Shown here one piece after another: positions 41,540 through 51,271 of a stretch of DNA of 64,000 bases; the first letter of the stretch is position 1; each line of letters begins with the position of its first letter. The stretch spans positions 22,385 through 86,384 of the forward strand of contig NZ_VOBR01000035.1 of NCBI RefSeq assembly GCF_007845675.1, in the 5' to 3' direction. Origin of the DNA: Lentzea tibetensis (GTDB taxonomy: Bacteria > Actinomycetota > Actinomycetes > Mycobacteriales > Pseudonocardiaceae). The position numbers and the translations under genes are program-made. The notes beneath the pieces were generated by a model that was not told the origin of the DNA, ran no database searches, and was given only the letters and a program-made list of their open reading frames with translations.

Positions 41540-42367
41540 TCATCCCTTAAGGGCGCCCTGCATGATCCCGCCGACGATCTGGCGGGAGAGCAGGACGAAC
41601 AGCCCGATGACCGGCAGCACCGCGAGCGAGGCTCCGGCCAGCATCAACGAGTAGTCGGTGTAGTAACCACTGGCCAGCGCGGACAACGCGACCTGCACGG
41701 TCGGGCTGTCGTTGGGGTCCAGCACGATCAGCGGCCAGAAGAAGTCGTTCCACGCGGTCATGAACGTGAACATGCCCATGACCGCCGCTTGTGGCCGTAC
41801 AGCGGGAAAAGCGACGTGCCAGAAGGTGCGCAGCACCGAGCACCCGTCGACCCGCGCCGCCTCGATCAGCTCGTGCGGGACGGTCTCCTCGCACGCCTGA
41901 CGCATCCAGAAGACCGCGAACGAGCCGATCAGCGCGGGCACGATCACCGCCTGCAGCGTGCCGTACCAGTCGAGGTCCGACATCAGCATGTAGAGCGGGA
42001 TGACACCCAGCTGCGTCGGCACCATGGACGTGCCGACGACGATGAGGAACAACGCGTCCCGGCCGCGGAACCGCAGGCGCGCGAACGCGAACCCCGCGAG
42101 CGAGCCGAGCACGACGTTGGACAGTGCGACCGTCGTCGACACGATCAGCGAGTTCTGCATGGCGAGCCAGAAGTCGACCGTGTCGAAGACGCGGGTGATG
42201 TTCGCCACCAGGTTGCCACCGGGCAGCAGTGGTGGCGTCGCGTCGCCGAGGACCGAGTTGTCCTTGGACGCCACGACGAACGAGAAGTACAGCGGGAACA
42301 CCGACGCCGCGAGGATGGCGGTGAGCACGCCGTACAGCAGGAAGCCCGGCCGCTTGGTCACACCCAT
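41540..42367 (-). CDS. Carbohydrate ABC transporter permease (MalG type)
   Basis: Inner-membrane permease of 275 residues with six helices and the EAA loop ELIEAARVDGCSVLRTFWHVAFP that docks on the shared ATPase. The chosen ATG (42367) overlaps the upstream permease stop by one base. Pairs with the next permease as a heterodimer. No ATPase is encoded here, as usual for actinobacterial sugar importers using a common MsiK. Confidence 0.95.
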   Translation of the reverse strand: MGVTKRPGFLLYGVLTAILAASVFPLYFSFVVASKDNSVLGDATPPLLPGGNLVANITRVFDTVDFWLAMQNSLIVSTTVALSNVVLGSLAGFAFARLRFRGRDALFLIVVGTSMVPTQLGVIPLYMLMSDLDWYGTLQAVIVPALIGSFAVFWMRQACEETVPHELIEAARVDGCSVLRTFWHVAFPAVRPQAAVMGMFTFMTAWNDFFWPLIVLDPNDSPTVQVALSALASGYYTDYSLMLAGASLAVLPVIGLFVLLSRQIVGGIMQGALKG

Positions 42368-43353
42368 CACCCCTTCGACGCGATGCGGCGCGCCAGCCGG
42401 AAGTTGACGAGTGCGACGACCAGCACCAGCAGGAAGAGCATCCAGGCGATGGCGGCCGAGTAGCCGGCGTCGAACAACCGGAAACCCTTCTCGTACAGGT
42501 ACATGACGAGCGTCTGGAACTGGCGGTCCGCGCCGCCGGTGCCGAGCGCCGTGCCGCCGGGGTCGAACAGCTGCGGCTCGGCGAACAGCTGGAGGCCGAA
42601 GATCGTCGACGTGACGACGGTGAACAGGATCGTCGGCCGGATCGACGGAACCGTGATGGCCCAGAACATCCGCCAGCGCGAGGCGCCGTCGAGCATCGCG
42701 GACTCGTACATGTCCTTCGGCACCGACTGCATGGCCGCCAGGTACAGCAGCGCGTTGTAGCCGGTCCACCGCCACATCACCATCGAGCTGATGGCGAGGT
42801 GCGACGCCCACGTCTCGGCGCGCCAGTCGACCGGGTCGATCCCGACGAGGCCGAGCACGTAGTTCACCATGCCGAAGTCGCGGCCGTAGAGCTGCGCGAA
42901 CACCAGCGCCACCGCGGCGACCGAGATGATGTTGGGCAGCAGCACGCCCGCGCGCCAGAACGCCTTGGCGCGCAGCCCGCGGTCGAGCATGGCGGCGAGC
43001 CCGAGTGCGGCCAGCAGCTGCGGCACGGTCGACAGCACGAACAGGCTGAGCGTGTTGAACAGCGCGTTCCAGAAGTGGCTGTCGGACAACAGCTGCGTGT
43101 AGTTGGCCAGTCCGACGAACCCCTGGTCGCCGTCGATCAGCTCCCAGTCGTGCAGCGACACCCACGCGGTGAACAGCAGCGGGTAGAGCCCGAACACACC
43201 GAAGATCAGGAAGAACGGCGCAATGATCAGGTACGGGGTGTACTTGCCGTCCCATCGCCCGAGCGCGTCACGCCACGTGCGCTTCGGCGGTTCCGGAGGC
43301 ACCACCGAGGCGGCCGGGACGGCCGCCTCGGTGTGGTTGCGCAGCACCGTCAC
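42367..43353 (-). CDS. Carbohydrate ABC transporter permease (MalF type)
   Basis: A 328-residue permease with six helices and the EAA loop MYESAMLDGASRWRMFWAIT. The N-terminal cytoplasmic extension ends PPKRTWRDALGRWDGKYTPY before helix 1, as in MalF-like partners. Overlaps the binding-protein gene by ATGA. Confidence 0.95.
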   Translation of the reverse strand: MTVLRNHTEAAVPAASVVPPEPPKRTWRDALGRWDGKYTPYLIIAPFFLIFGVFGLYPLLFTAWVSLHDWELIDGDQGFVGLANYTQLLSDSHFWNALFNTLSLFVLSTVPQLLAALGLAAMLDRGLRAKAFWRAGVLLPNIISVAAVALVFAQLYGRDFGMVNYVLGLVGIDPVDWRAETWASHLAISSMVMWRWTGYNALLYLAAMQSVPKDMYESAMLDGASRWRMFWAITVPSIRPTILFTVVTSTIFGLQLFAEPQLFDPGGTALGTGGADRQFQTLVMYLYEKGFRLFDAGYSAAIAWMLFLLVLVVALVNFRLARRIASKG

Positions 43354-44624
43354 TTGACGGCGTCCTGCGCTTCCTTCAGGGCCTGCGCGTACGCCTCAGC
43401 GGCAGGCTGCTTCCCCTGTTCGACGCGTTGCAGCGCGTTGTTGAAGACCGGGGTGACCTTCGAGTCCTTGCTGCCGCGGTAGGTCGGCTTGAGGCTGTCC
43501 GCGGAGCTGCCGAAGATCTGGCCGACGGGCGCCTTGTTGAAGTACTCGTTGATCGTGGCCGTGACCTCGGTGTCCTTGTACACCGACGGCTGGCTCGGCA
43601 GGTTGCCGGTCTCCTTGAAGATCCTCTTCTGCGCGTCGGGCGAGGTCAGGAACTTCGCCAGCTCGTACGCCTCCTTGGCGTGCTCGCCCTGCTTGGGAAC
43701 GGCCAGGAACGAGCCACCCCAGTTGCCGCCACCGCCGGGCGCGGTCGTCACGTCCCACTTGCCAGCCGCACTGTCACCGGCACCCGCCTTGATGAGCGCG
43801 AGCGACCAGGCCGGGCAGGTGGTCGTGGCGAAGGAACCCTGCTTCAGCGCGACGTTCCAGTCCTGGCTGAACGGCTCGAGCGCGTTCGTCTGCTTCTTCG
43901 TGCCGAGCGACGCAGCCTGGTCGAACGCCTGCTTGACCTTGTCGTTCTTCTCGACGATGAACGAGTCGTCCGACTTGGCGAAGTAGCCCTCCTCGGTCTG
44001 GTCGAGGATGGCCTTGTAGACGTTGCGCGACGTGTCGACGAACTTCACGTCCGGCGTCTTCGCCGTGAACGTGTCCGCGACCTTCGCGTAGTCCGCCCAC
44101 GTCGGCCACAGCTTGGCGACCTCGGCGCGGTCGGTCGGCAGCCCGGCGAGCTCGAACAGGTCGCGCCGGTAGCAGAGACCGAGGCTGCCCATGTCCGTGC
44201 CGAGGCCGAGGACGAAGTCACCGTTGTCCGTGGTGCCCTGGTTCCACTTCCAGTCGGCCCACTGGCTCTTCAGGTCCTTGGCGCCGAAGTCGGCCAGGTT
44301 GGCGAACTTGTCCTTCGAGGCGCGGAACTGCGCGACCGCGCCTTCCTCGATCGCGACGATGTCCGCGGCACCGCGTCCACCGGCCAGCTGCGTGGCCAGC
44401 TGCGTGTGGTGCTGCTCCATCTTCACCTTGCGCTGCTCGACCTCGATGTTCGGGTGAGCCGCCTGGTAGTCCTTGATCAGGTTGTCGTACCCGAAGTCGG
44501 AGAACAGTCCGATCGACAGCTTGATCTTGCCGTCGCTCGTGGCACTGCTTCCACCGCCGCATCCTGCCGCGGCGAGTACCACAACCAGGGTCGCAGCGAC
44601 GCTGCAGACCAGCCTTCTGCTCAT
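43350..44624 (-). CDS. Sugar-binding lipoprotein of ABC importer
   Basis: Extracellular solute-binding protein of 424 residues (family 1). Signal peptide with lipobox ending at C22 (LAAAGCGGG), then IKLSIGLFSDFGYDNLIKDY and the typical GGNWGGSFLAVPKQGEHAKEAYELAKFL segment. First gene of the binding protein-permease-permease-glucosidase operon; a palindromic operator lies 26 bp upstream. Likely ligand is cellobiose or another beta-glucoside, inferred from the GH1 gene and the operator. Confidence 0.95.
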   Translation of the reverse strand: MSRRLVCSVAATLVVVLAAAGCGGGSSATSDGKIKLSIGLFSDFGYDNLIKDYQAAHPNIEVEQRKVKMEQHHTQLATQLAGGRGAADIVAIEEGAVAQFRASKDKFANLADFGAKDLKSQWADWKWNQGTTDNGDFVLGLGTDMGSLGLCYRRDLFELAGLPTDRAEVAKLWPTWADYAKVADTFTAKTPDVKFVDTSRNVYKAILDQTEEGYFAKSDDSFIVEKNDKVKQAFDQAASLGTKKQTNALEPFSQDWNVALKQGSFATTTCPAWSLALIKAGAGDSAAGKWDVTTAPGGGGNWGGSFLAVPKQGEHAKEAYELAKFLTSPDAQKRIFKETGNLPSQPSVYKDTEVTATINEYFNKAPVGQIFGSSADSLKPTYRGSKDSKVTPVFNNALQRVEQGKQPAAEAYAQALKEAQDAVK

Positions 44625-44649
44625 CCGTCCTCCTCGACGACACGCCCGA

Positions 44650-44663
44650 TGAGAGCGCTCTCA
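44650..44663. promoter_or_regulatory. LacI/CebR-type operator of the sugar operon
   Basis: Perfect palindrome TGAGAGCGCTCTCA between the promoter region and the lipoprotein start codon at 44624. Resembles the CebR site TGGGAGCGCTCCCA. Confidence 0.8.
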
Positions 44664-44772
44664 CACTCAACGCACAGTCGTGAAGTGTCAAGCGATCGAC
44701 ATCGATCCGTAACTTAGTCAGCGACCTCGTTGCGGCGCACAGTAACGAACGGTTTCCGCAACGTAGCAAAAA

Positions 44773-44807
44773 GAGGGGTGGCCCGGCCCTCGCTCGGGCC
44801 ACCCCTC
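44773..44807 (-). terminator. Second terminator after ABC exporter operon
   Basis: Thirteen-bp arms (GAGGGGTGGCCCG / CGGGCCACCCCTC), followed leftward by CTTTTTGC. Backs up the hairpin at 44862 and insulates the sugar operon's promoter. Confidence 0.75.
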
Positions 44808-44861
44808 ACACACATAGAGGGCATCTCGGTACGAAAGTGACGCGCCCTCGGAGAAAAAGTC

Positions 44862-44896
44862 GGGGCCCGCTCTCCCCCCGAAGGAGAGCGGGCCCC
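44862..44896 (-). terminator. Primary terminator of ABC exporter operon
   Basis: Perfect 14-bp arms (GGGGCCCGCTCTCC / GGAGAGCGGGCCCC) followed leftward by GACTTTTTCTC, 20 bp past the permease stop at 44916. Confidence 0.85.
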
Positions 44897-44915
44897 TGGT
44901 GCACCGGGCTCCCTC

Positions 44916-47432
44916 TTAGGCCTCAGCCATCCCGGCGACGACTGACGTTCGAGCTGCCCTGCGGGCCGGCATCGCGGCCGCCAGGATCGCGGCGATCACG
45001 GCCGCCACCAGCATCGCGCCGATGGTTCCGTAGGGAACGGCGAAGGTGAGCGTGAAGTCCTTCGTCGACATGGCGGTCGTGATGACCCACCCGAAGCCGA
45101 CCCCGAGCACCAGCCCGATCGCGGCACCGAAGAGCGCCATGAGGATCGACTCCACGACCAGCATCTGGCGCAGCTGGCCCCTGGTGAGGCCGAGTGCCCG
45201 CAGCAGCGCCGACTCGCGGGTCCGCTCCAGCACCGAGAGCGTCAGCGTGTTCGCGATGCCGAAGAGGGCGATGATCACGGCCAGTCCGACGAGCGCCCAG
45301 ATGAACGCCAGCACCTTGTCGATCTGGTTGTTGAGCTCGGCCTTGGTCTCCGCGGCGGTGTTGAGGGTCGCGACCGACGAGGTGGCGACGACCTTCTCCA
45401 GCGCGGCGCGGCCGGCCGCGGCGTCGACGCCCGGCTTGAGCTTGACCATGACGTCCTCGTAGCCGGTGATCGGCTCCTTGGCGGCCTGCTTGGCGGTGTT
45501 GAGCGTGATGATGCCCTCGCCGAAGTCCTGGCCTTTGATGAGCGCGGCCACGGTCAGCTGCTTGCCCTGGACCGTGAGCTTGTCACCGAGCTTCCAGCCC
45601 GCCTTCTCCGCGGACTTCTGCTCCAGCGCGATCTGGTCGTCCTTGAGGCCGGTCACGGAACCGGACACGACCTCGGGCCGCACCAGGTCTCCCAGCGCGT
45701 CCGGGGACTCACCGAAGAGGTACAGGAACTTCCCGTCCGCCGTCTCCACCGGCACGCTGACCTGCGGTGCGGCCTTCGCCACCTCGGGCACCGCGGCCAG
45801 CCTCGCGGCGAACTCCTCGGTGAGCGGCGAGGTGTAGACCGCCGAGCTGACCGTGAAGTCGGCGGGGAAGCGCTTGTCCACCTGGGCGTTCGCGGTCTCG
45901 CGGCCGCTGTTGCCGACGACGGTGACCATGCTGACGATCGTCACACCGATCATCAGCGCTGCGGTCGTCGCGGCGGTGCGCTTGGGGTTGCGGCCCGCGT
46001 TGGCGGATGCCAGCTTGGCGGGCACGCCGCTCAGCGCCTTGCCGAACAGGCGGTTGACCGGGCCGACCAGCACCGGCCCGAGCAGCAGCACGGCGAGCAG
46101 CACGACCATCGTGCCAGCGCCGGTGACGAGCATCGCCGCTTCCTGCTCGAGCGTCGTGCCGAAGTAGGTGACGCTGCCACCGATCAGCGCGACGACGATC
46201 GCGAGGACGATGCGCAGCTTGCCTGTGCGGGCGACCTCGTCGTGGCTGTCGGGCTGCGACCGCAGTGCCGCGATCGGCGCGACCGACGTGGCGCGGCGGG
46301 CGGGGAACAGCGCGGCGAGCACCGTGACGACAACGCCGACGCCGAACCCGGCGAGCACCGTCGTGAGCGTCATCGGCAGGCGGATCGCGATGTCACCGCC
46401 GTCTTCCATCGCGCCGATGGCCCACTGCAGGCCCGCCGACACACCCAGTCCGCCGAGCAGGCCGAGCACCGACGCGACGAGGCCCATGAAGAGCGCTTCC
46501 GCGAGCACGCTGCGGAAGACCTGACCGCGGGCGGCGCCGACGCAGCGGAGCAGCGCGAGCTCCCTCGTGCGCTGGGCGACCAGGATCGTGAACGTGTTGT
46601 GGATGACCATCGCGGCCACGACCAGCGAGATGAGCGCGAACGCGAGCAGAAACATCTTGATCTGCCCCGCCGAGTCCGCGACCTGCGAGAGGGTCTTCGC
46701 GGTGAGCTCCTCGCCGGTGATCACGTCGTACGTGGTGCCGAGCGAGGCCTTGATGTTGTCCACCAGCTGCTGCTGGCTCACGCCGGGTGCGGCGACCGCC
46801 GCGACCTCCCAGATCGACAGCTCCGGCACGACGGCGCGCATGCCGTCCGGGCTCACGATGACGCTGTCGCGGCCGCTGATGGACGCGCTGCTGACGCCCT
46901 GCTGGTAGGTGCCGACGACGGTGAACTCGTGCTCACCGGCCTGCTTGTCCAGCAGCTTGATCTTGCTGCCGACCTGGAGCTTCGCGGTCTGCGCGGTCTT
47001 GACGTCGATCGCGGCCTCGGTCGCGGACTGCGGGAAGCGGCCGTCCTTGATGTCGACGTCGCGCAGCTTCTCCGTGGTGGGCAGCGGGCTGATCAGCGCG
47101 TTGCGCGCCTTGCCGTCGGCACCGATGAGCGCCGCACCGGACGTCTCCCTGCTGTCGGCACCCGCGACACCGTTGATCTTGCGGATCTTGTCGATGGTGT
47201 CCGGGGTGATCTTCTGGACGTCGTTGGCCGCCACGTTGTCGGTCTTCGGCTGCACGACCGCGTCGACGTTGCGGGCGCTCTTGGCGAAGTCCTCACGGGT
47301 CTGCGCCTCGAGCGCGTCGCCGAGCACGAGCGTGCCGGTCACGAAGGCGACGCCCAGTGCGATCGCCACCGAGGAGAGGATCAGCCGCGCGGTGCGGGCA
47401 CGGAGGCCCGCGAGGATCGTGCGCAGCATCAC
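44916..47432 (-). CDS. FtsX-like/MacB-type ABC transporter permease
   Basis: An 838-residue permease with one N-terminal helix, an extracytoplasmic MacB_PCD-like domain (about 40-240), a first FtsX block (IHNTFTILVAQRTRELALLR, about 280-390), a second extracytoplasmic domain, and a second FtsX block (LTLSVLERTRESALLRALGL, about 700-830). This duplicated layout is the mechanotransmission type, which works on extracytoplasmic substrates such as lipoproteins or peptides rather than by bulk transport. Overlaps its ATPase gene by ATGA. Substrate unknown. Confidence 0.93.
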   Translation of the reverse strand: MMLRTILAGLRARTARLILSSVAIALGVAFVTGTLVLGDALEAQTREDFAKSARNVDAVVQPKTDNVAANDVQKITPDTIDKIRKINGVAGADSRETSGAALIGADGKARNALISPLPTTEKLRDVDIKDGRFPQSATEAAIDVKTAQTAKLQVGSKIKLLDKQAGEHEFTVVGTYQQGVSSASISGRDSVIVSPDGMRAVVPELSIWEVAAVAAPGVSQQQLVDNIKASLGTTYDVITGEELTAKTLSQVADSAGQIKMFLLAFALISLVVAAMVIHNTFTILVAQRTRELALLRCVGAARGQVFRSVLAEALFMGLVASVLGLLGGLGVSAGLQWAIGAMEDGGDIAIRLPMTLTTVLAGFGVGVVVTVLAALFPARRATSVAPIAALRSQPDSHDEVARTGKLRIVLAIVVALIGGSVTYFGTTLEQEAAMLVTGAGTMVVLLAVLLLGPVLVGPVNRLFGKALSGVPAKLASANAGRNPKRTAATTAALMIGVTIVSMVTVVGNSGRETANAQVDKRFPADFTVSSAVYTSPLTEEFAARLAAVPEVAKAAPQVSVPVETADGKFLYLFGESPDALGDLVRPEVVSGSVTGLKDDQIALEQKSAEKAGWKLGDKLTVQGKQLTVAALIKGQDFGEGIITLNTAKQAAKEPITGYEDVMVKLKPGVDAAAGRAALEKVVATSSVATLNTAAETKAELNNQIDKVLAFIWALVGLAVIIALFGIANTLTLSVLERTRESALLRALGLTRGQLRQMLVVESILMALFGAAIGLVLGVGFGWVITTAMSTKDFTLTFAVPYGTIGAMLVAAVIAAILAAAMPARRAARTSVVAGMAEA

Positions 47433-48181
47433 GCCCCCAGCCGCGTGAGCGCGGAGATGACCGACTGCGCGGTGGGCTCGTGGATCTCACCGGCGAGACG
47501 ACCGTCGGCCAGCAGCACCACGCGGTCGGCGTAGGAGGCGGCGACCGGGTCGTGCGTCACCATGATCACGGTCTGGCCGAGCTTGCGCACGGACATGCGC
47601 AGGAAGTCCAGCACCTCGGCGCCGGAGCGCGAGTCCAGGTTGCCGGTCGGCTCGTCCGCGAAGATCACCTCGGGCCGTGCGACGAGCGCACGGGCGCAGG
47701 CGACGCGCTGCTGCTGGCCGCCGGACAGCTCGGTCGGGCGGTGGCTGAGCCGGTCGCGCAGGCCGAGCACGTCGACGATCGTGTTGAACCACTGGCGGTC
47801 CGGCTTGCGGCCGGCCAGCTCGAGGCCCAGCAGGATGTTCTGCTCGGCGGTGAGCGTCGGCAGCAGGTTGAACGCCTGGAACACGAACCCGATCCGGTCG
47901 CGGCGGAGCTTGGTGAGGTCGCGGTCGTTCAGCCGCGTGATCTCGGTCTGTCCGATGTGGACTGCGCCGCTGTTCACGTTGTCCAGCCCGGCGAGGCAGT
48001 GCATGAGGGTCGACTTGCCGGAGCCGGACGGCCCCATGATGGCGGTGAACCTGCCCGCCTGGAAGGCCACGTTCACGCCGTCGAGCGCACGGACCGCCGT
48101 GTCGCCCTTGCCGTAGACCTTCACCAGGTTGTTGGCGGCCGCGGCCGTCCGGGTCCCGACCTCGGAAACCAGTGCAGACAT
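47429..48181 (-). CDS. ABC transporter ATPase (MacB/LolD type)
   Basis: A 250-residue ATPase: Walker A MGPSGSGKSTLMH, Q loop FVFQAFNLLPTLT, signature LSGGQQQRVACARAL, Walker B VIFADEPTGNLDS and the H switch VTHDPVAAS. The QAFNLLP and GNLDS residues are typical of the LolD/MacB/FtsE group. GAAGGG precedes the ATG. Powers the FtsX-like permease. A LuxR-type regulator gene lies directly upstream in the same direction after 115 bp. Confidence 0.95.
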   Translation of the reverse strand: MSALVSEVGTRTAAAANNLVKVYGKGDTAVRALDGVNVAFQAGRFTAIMGPSGSGKSTLMHCLAGLDNVNSGAVHIGQTEITRLNDRDLTKLRRDRIGFVFQAFNLLPTLTAEQNILLGLELAGRKPDRQWFNTIVDVLGLRDRLSHRPTELSGGQQQRVACARALVARPEVIFADEPTGNLDSRSGAEVLDFLRMSVRKLGQTVIMVTHDPVAASYADRVVLLADGRLAGEIHEPTAQSVISALTRLGA

Positions 48182-48296
48182 TGTCAGCCCTTCTCGTCTT
48201 CGTCTTGTCGACGAGAAAGGTATGAACCGAGTGAGTACGCGGACATCAACTCCGCGGCCACTTCGGCATCAGCCCTGAGGATGACGCCGCGTACGC

Positions 48297-51260
48297 CTAC
48301 GGTTCGAGCAGTCCCCTGTCGTACGCGATCGCCACGGCCTCGGCCCGCCTGCTCGCGCCCAGCTTGGCCATGATGCGGCTGAGGTGAACGCTCACCGTCT
48401 TCTCGCTGATGTACAGCTCCTCGCCGACCTCGCGGTTGGTGCGGCCGAGTGCGACGAGCCCCAGCACGGACCGCTCGCGCGGGGTGAACAGGTCGAGGTG
48501 CTCGCGGGGTGCGGGCGCGTCCGACTTGAGGGTGATGCGGGCGCGCTTCGCGGTCTGCTCGACGGCGGAGGCAAGCGGTTGCGCACCCAGGCGTTCCGCC
48601 ACCTCACCGGCGAGTCGCAGCTGCTCAGCGGCCTCGTCGCGACGATCGGTGCCGAGCAGCGCCTCGGCGAACCGCCAGCGGCACAGCGCCTGCTCGTAGA
48701 CGAACCCGAAGCCGAACGCGTCGACCGCCGCTAGCCACAGCTCCGGGTCGCCGCCGCCGGTGAGCCTGCTCTCCTCGGCGATCGCGCGCGCCAGCCAGGC
48801 CCGTCCCTCCGGGCCGAGCGCGCCCAGCCGCGGCACACCGCGTTCGGCGGTGATCCGCGCGTGCTGGGTGACCGCGCGGCCGGCCTCGACCGCCGCGCGT
48901 TCCGCCTCGGTGTCCCGCTTGCGCCGGGCCTTGGCGGCGAGCTCCGCGTACCCGGCGGCGCCGAACGCGCCGATCCTGATGCCCGCGAGGATCCACTCGC
49001 CACCGGCCCTGCGGGCCCACTCGAGCGCGTCCTCGACGCGTTCGACCGCGAGCTCCGGCCGTCCGCGCCAGATCGCCAGCTCGGCGCCCGTGCCACCGGT
49101 GATCAGGGCGATCTGGATGTCGCGGTGCCAGTCGTTGCGCAGCTGCGTGGTCATCCGCTCGGCCTGGGCCAGCTCTCCCCTGCTCACCGCGAGGTGCGTG
49201 CCCGCGGCGGCGAGCCTGGCCTGGACCGTGCTCGACACCGGCGTGCCGGGCGGGGTCGCGGCCCACGCCGCGTACTCCCAGTCGCCCGCGTAGTAGTGCA
49301 CGAGCACCTGGAGCACCCTGATCTCGAAGCCGAACGTGCTCCACTCGAGTCCGTAGTCGCGGGCCCGGTCGCCCGCCTCCTTGTAGACCTTGGACGCCTC
49401 GTCGAGCACGCCCTGCTCGTAGTAGTCCAGCCCCAGGTAGTACATGGCGCGCAGCTCGGTGCTGACCGCCTCGACCTCACGCGCGCACTCGACGGCCTCA
49501 CGGAAGTGCTGCCGCGCCTGTTCGACCTGGCCGAGCCGGCCCTCGGCGATGCCCAGCGACGCCAGCGCGTCGGCCACCGCGCCGTTCGCCCCCACCGCGC
49601 GTGCGTCCGCGACGGCCTGCTCGGCGTAGTCGCGCGCCTCGTCGTTGCGGCACTGGTAGCGCATGGCCGAGCTGAGCCCGCTCAGCACCCGCGAGCGCGT
49701 CGCGCTGGCCGGCCGGTCACGCATGATCTTCCACGCCTGCTCGATCGCCGTGTAGTGCTCGTCCTCGGTGCCGTCGACGGTGGACAACGCCTGCGCGAGC
49801 CGCTTGAGCACCTCGGCGGCTTCCTCCGGCTGGTTCTCCGGGTCGATGAGCTTCGTGGCGCTGCGCGCGAACGCGATGGCGCGCTCGGGCTGTCCCGCCG
49901 TGCCCGCGACCCACGAGGCGCGCCGCAGCAGCGTCATCTCGTCCACATCGGACGGACGCTGGCCGGCCGCGTCCCACAGCTTCAGCGCCTGTTCCAGGTA
50001 GCGCAACGACTCCGCGGGTGCGCCGGCGCGTTCCGCCTCGCGCGCGGCCTTGATCGACGCGTCGAGCGCCAGCGGCAGGTTGTGGCTCTCCAGCCCGTGG
50101 TGGGCGAGCGCCGCGGCGGCTCCGCGTTCGTCGGGGCTCTCCGCGAGGTGCTTGGCGTACGCGCCGTGCAACCGGACCCGTTCGCCCGGCAGGAGGTCGC
50201 CGTACACGGCTTCCCGCAGCAGTGCGTGGCGGAACGAGAAGACCTCGTTGTCGTCGACGACGAACACGTGGTGCTGCACGGCCTCGCGCAGCGCGGTGTC
50301 GAGCGTGATCTCGTCGAGGTTGGCGACCGTCCTGAGCCGGTCGTGCCGCACCCGGCGCCCGCGCACGGACGCGACCCGCACGACGTGCTGAGCCTCGGGG
50401 CTGAGCCGCTCGATCCGGCTGAGCAGCACGTCGGCGAGCGCCGACGGCAGGCTGTCCGGCTTGCAGGTGGCGGCGGCGATCAGTTCCTCGGCGAAGAAGG
50501 CGTTGCCCTCGGAGCGTTCCGCGATCTGCCGCACGACCTCGGTCGGCAGGTCGTCGCTGAGCATCTCCACGAAGGACTTCGAGTCGGCCGCGTTGAACGG
50601 CGGCAGGTCGAGCCGGTCGACGGCGGGCAGCCGGACCAGCTCGGACAGCAGCGGCCGCAGCGGATGGCTGCGGTGCAGATCGTCGCTGCGGTACGTGCCG
50701 ACGACGAGCATCCGCTGGTTCTTCAAGCGGGACAACAGGAAGGAGAACAGGTAGCGGGTCGAGGCGTCCGCCCAGTGCAGGTCCTCGACGATCAGCAGCA
50801 GCGTCTGGTGCTGCGACAGCTCGGACAGCAGCCCGTGCACCGCGTCGAACAGCTGGAGCTGGCCGACGTCCTGCTCGGGCCTGCGGCCGGGGTTGAGCGC
50901 GGGCGACACCGCGCCCTCGCTGCGGTCGCGCATCTCGGGCAGCTGCAGGCTCGGCATCAGCATCGCGAGCGCCGGCCGTTGCGTGAGGTCGGCGGTCGTC
51001 TGGCTGAGTGCCTCGGCGAACGGGAGGTAAGGCAGCCCCGTCTCACCGACGTCGAGACAACGCCCGGTCAGCACCAATGCATCCGTGCCGTTGGCGAGCT
51101 CCTCCATGATGCGCGTCTTGCCGACGCCCGCGTCACCGGCGAGCAGCACGGCCCCCGCCGTGCCCTTGCTCGCGAGCTCGAGGGCGGCACGCAGTCGCTT
51201 GAGTTCCCGACCACGTGCCACCAGCGGGATTCCGGAACCGAGGCGCGCCACGGGAGGCAT
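48297..51260 (-). CDS. Large ATP-binding LuxR family regulator (LAL/AAA type)
   Basis: A 987-residue STAND-class regulator. The N-terminal AAA ATPase has Walker A GDAGVGKTRIMEEL (about residues 42-55) and Walker B LLLIVEDLHWAD. A long helical, TPR-like middle (about 380-860) and a C-terminal LuxR helix-turn-helix (LFTPRERSVLGLVALGRTNR, EKTVSVHLSRIMAKLGASRR) follow. Such proteins activate secondary metabolism, transport or carbon-use genes in actinomycetes. The adjacent co-oriented ABC exporter is the most obvious target, but this is inference. Confidence 0.93.
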   Translation of the reverse strand: MPPVARLGSGIPLVARGRELKRLRAALELASKGTAGAVLLAGDAGVGKTRIMEELANGTDALVLTGRCLDVGETGLPYLPFAEALSQTTADLTQRPALAMLMPSLQLPEMRDRSEGAVSPALNPGRRPEQDVGQLQLFDAVHGLLSELSQHQTLLLIVEDLHWADASTRYLFSFLLSRLKNQRMLVVGTYRSDDLHRSHPLRPLLSELVRLPAVDRLDLPPFNAADSKSFVEMLSDDLPTEVVRQIAERSEGNAFFAEELIAAATCKPDSLPSALADVLLSRIERLSPEAQHVVRVASVRGRRVRHDRLRTVANLDEITLDTALREAVQHHVFVVDDNEVFSFRHALLREAVYGDLLPGERVRLHGAYAKHLAESPDERGAAAALAHHGLESHNLPLALDASIKAAREAERAGAPAESLRYLEQALKLWDAAGQRPSDVDEMTLLRRASWVAGTAGQPERAIAFARSATKLIDPENQPEEAAEVLKRLAQALSTVDGTEDEHYTAIEQAWKIMRDRPASATRSRVLSGLSSAMRYQCRNDEARDYAEQAVADARAVGANGAVADALASLGIAEGRLGQVEQARQHFREAVECAREVEAVSTELRAMYYLGLDYYEQGVLDEASKVYKEAGDRARDYGLEWSTFGFEIRVLQVLVHYYAGDWEYAAWAATPPGTPVSSTVQARLAAAGTHLAVSRGELAQAERMTTQLRNDWHRDIQIALITGGTGAELAIWRGRPELAVERVEDALEWARRAGGEWILAGIRIGAFGAAGYAELAAKARRKRDTEAERAAVEAGRAVTQHARITAERGVPRLGALGPEGRAWLARAIAEESRLTGGGDPELWLAAVDAFGFGFVYEQALCRWRFAEALLGTDRRDEAAEQLRLAGEVAERLGAQPLASAVEQTAKRARITLKSDAPAPREHLDLFTPRERSVLGLVALGRTNREVGEELYISEKTVSVHLSRIMAKLGASRRAEAVAIAYDRGLLEP

Positions 51261-51271
51261 GTTTCCACACC

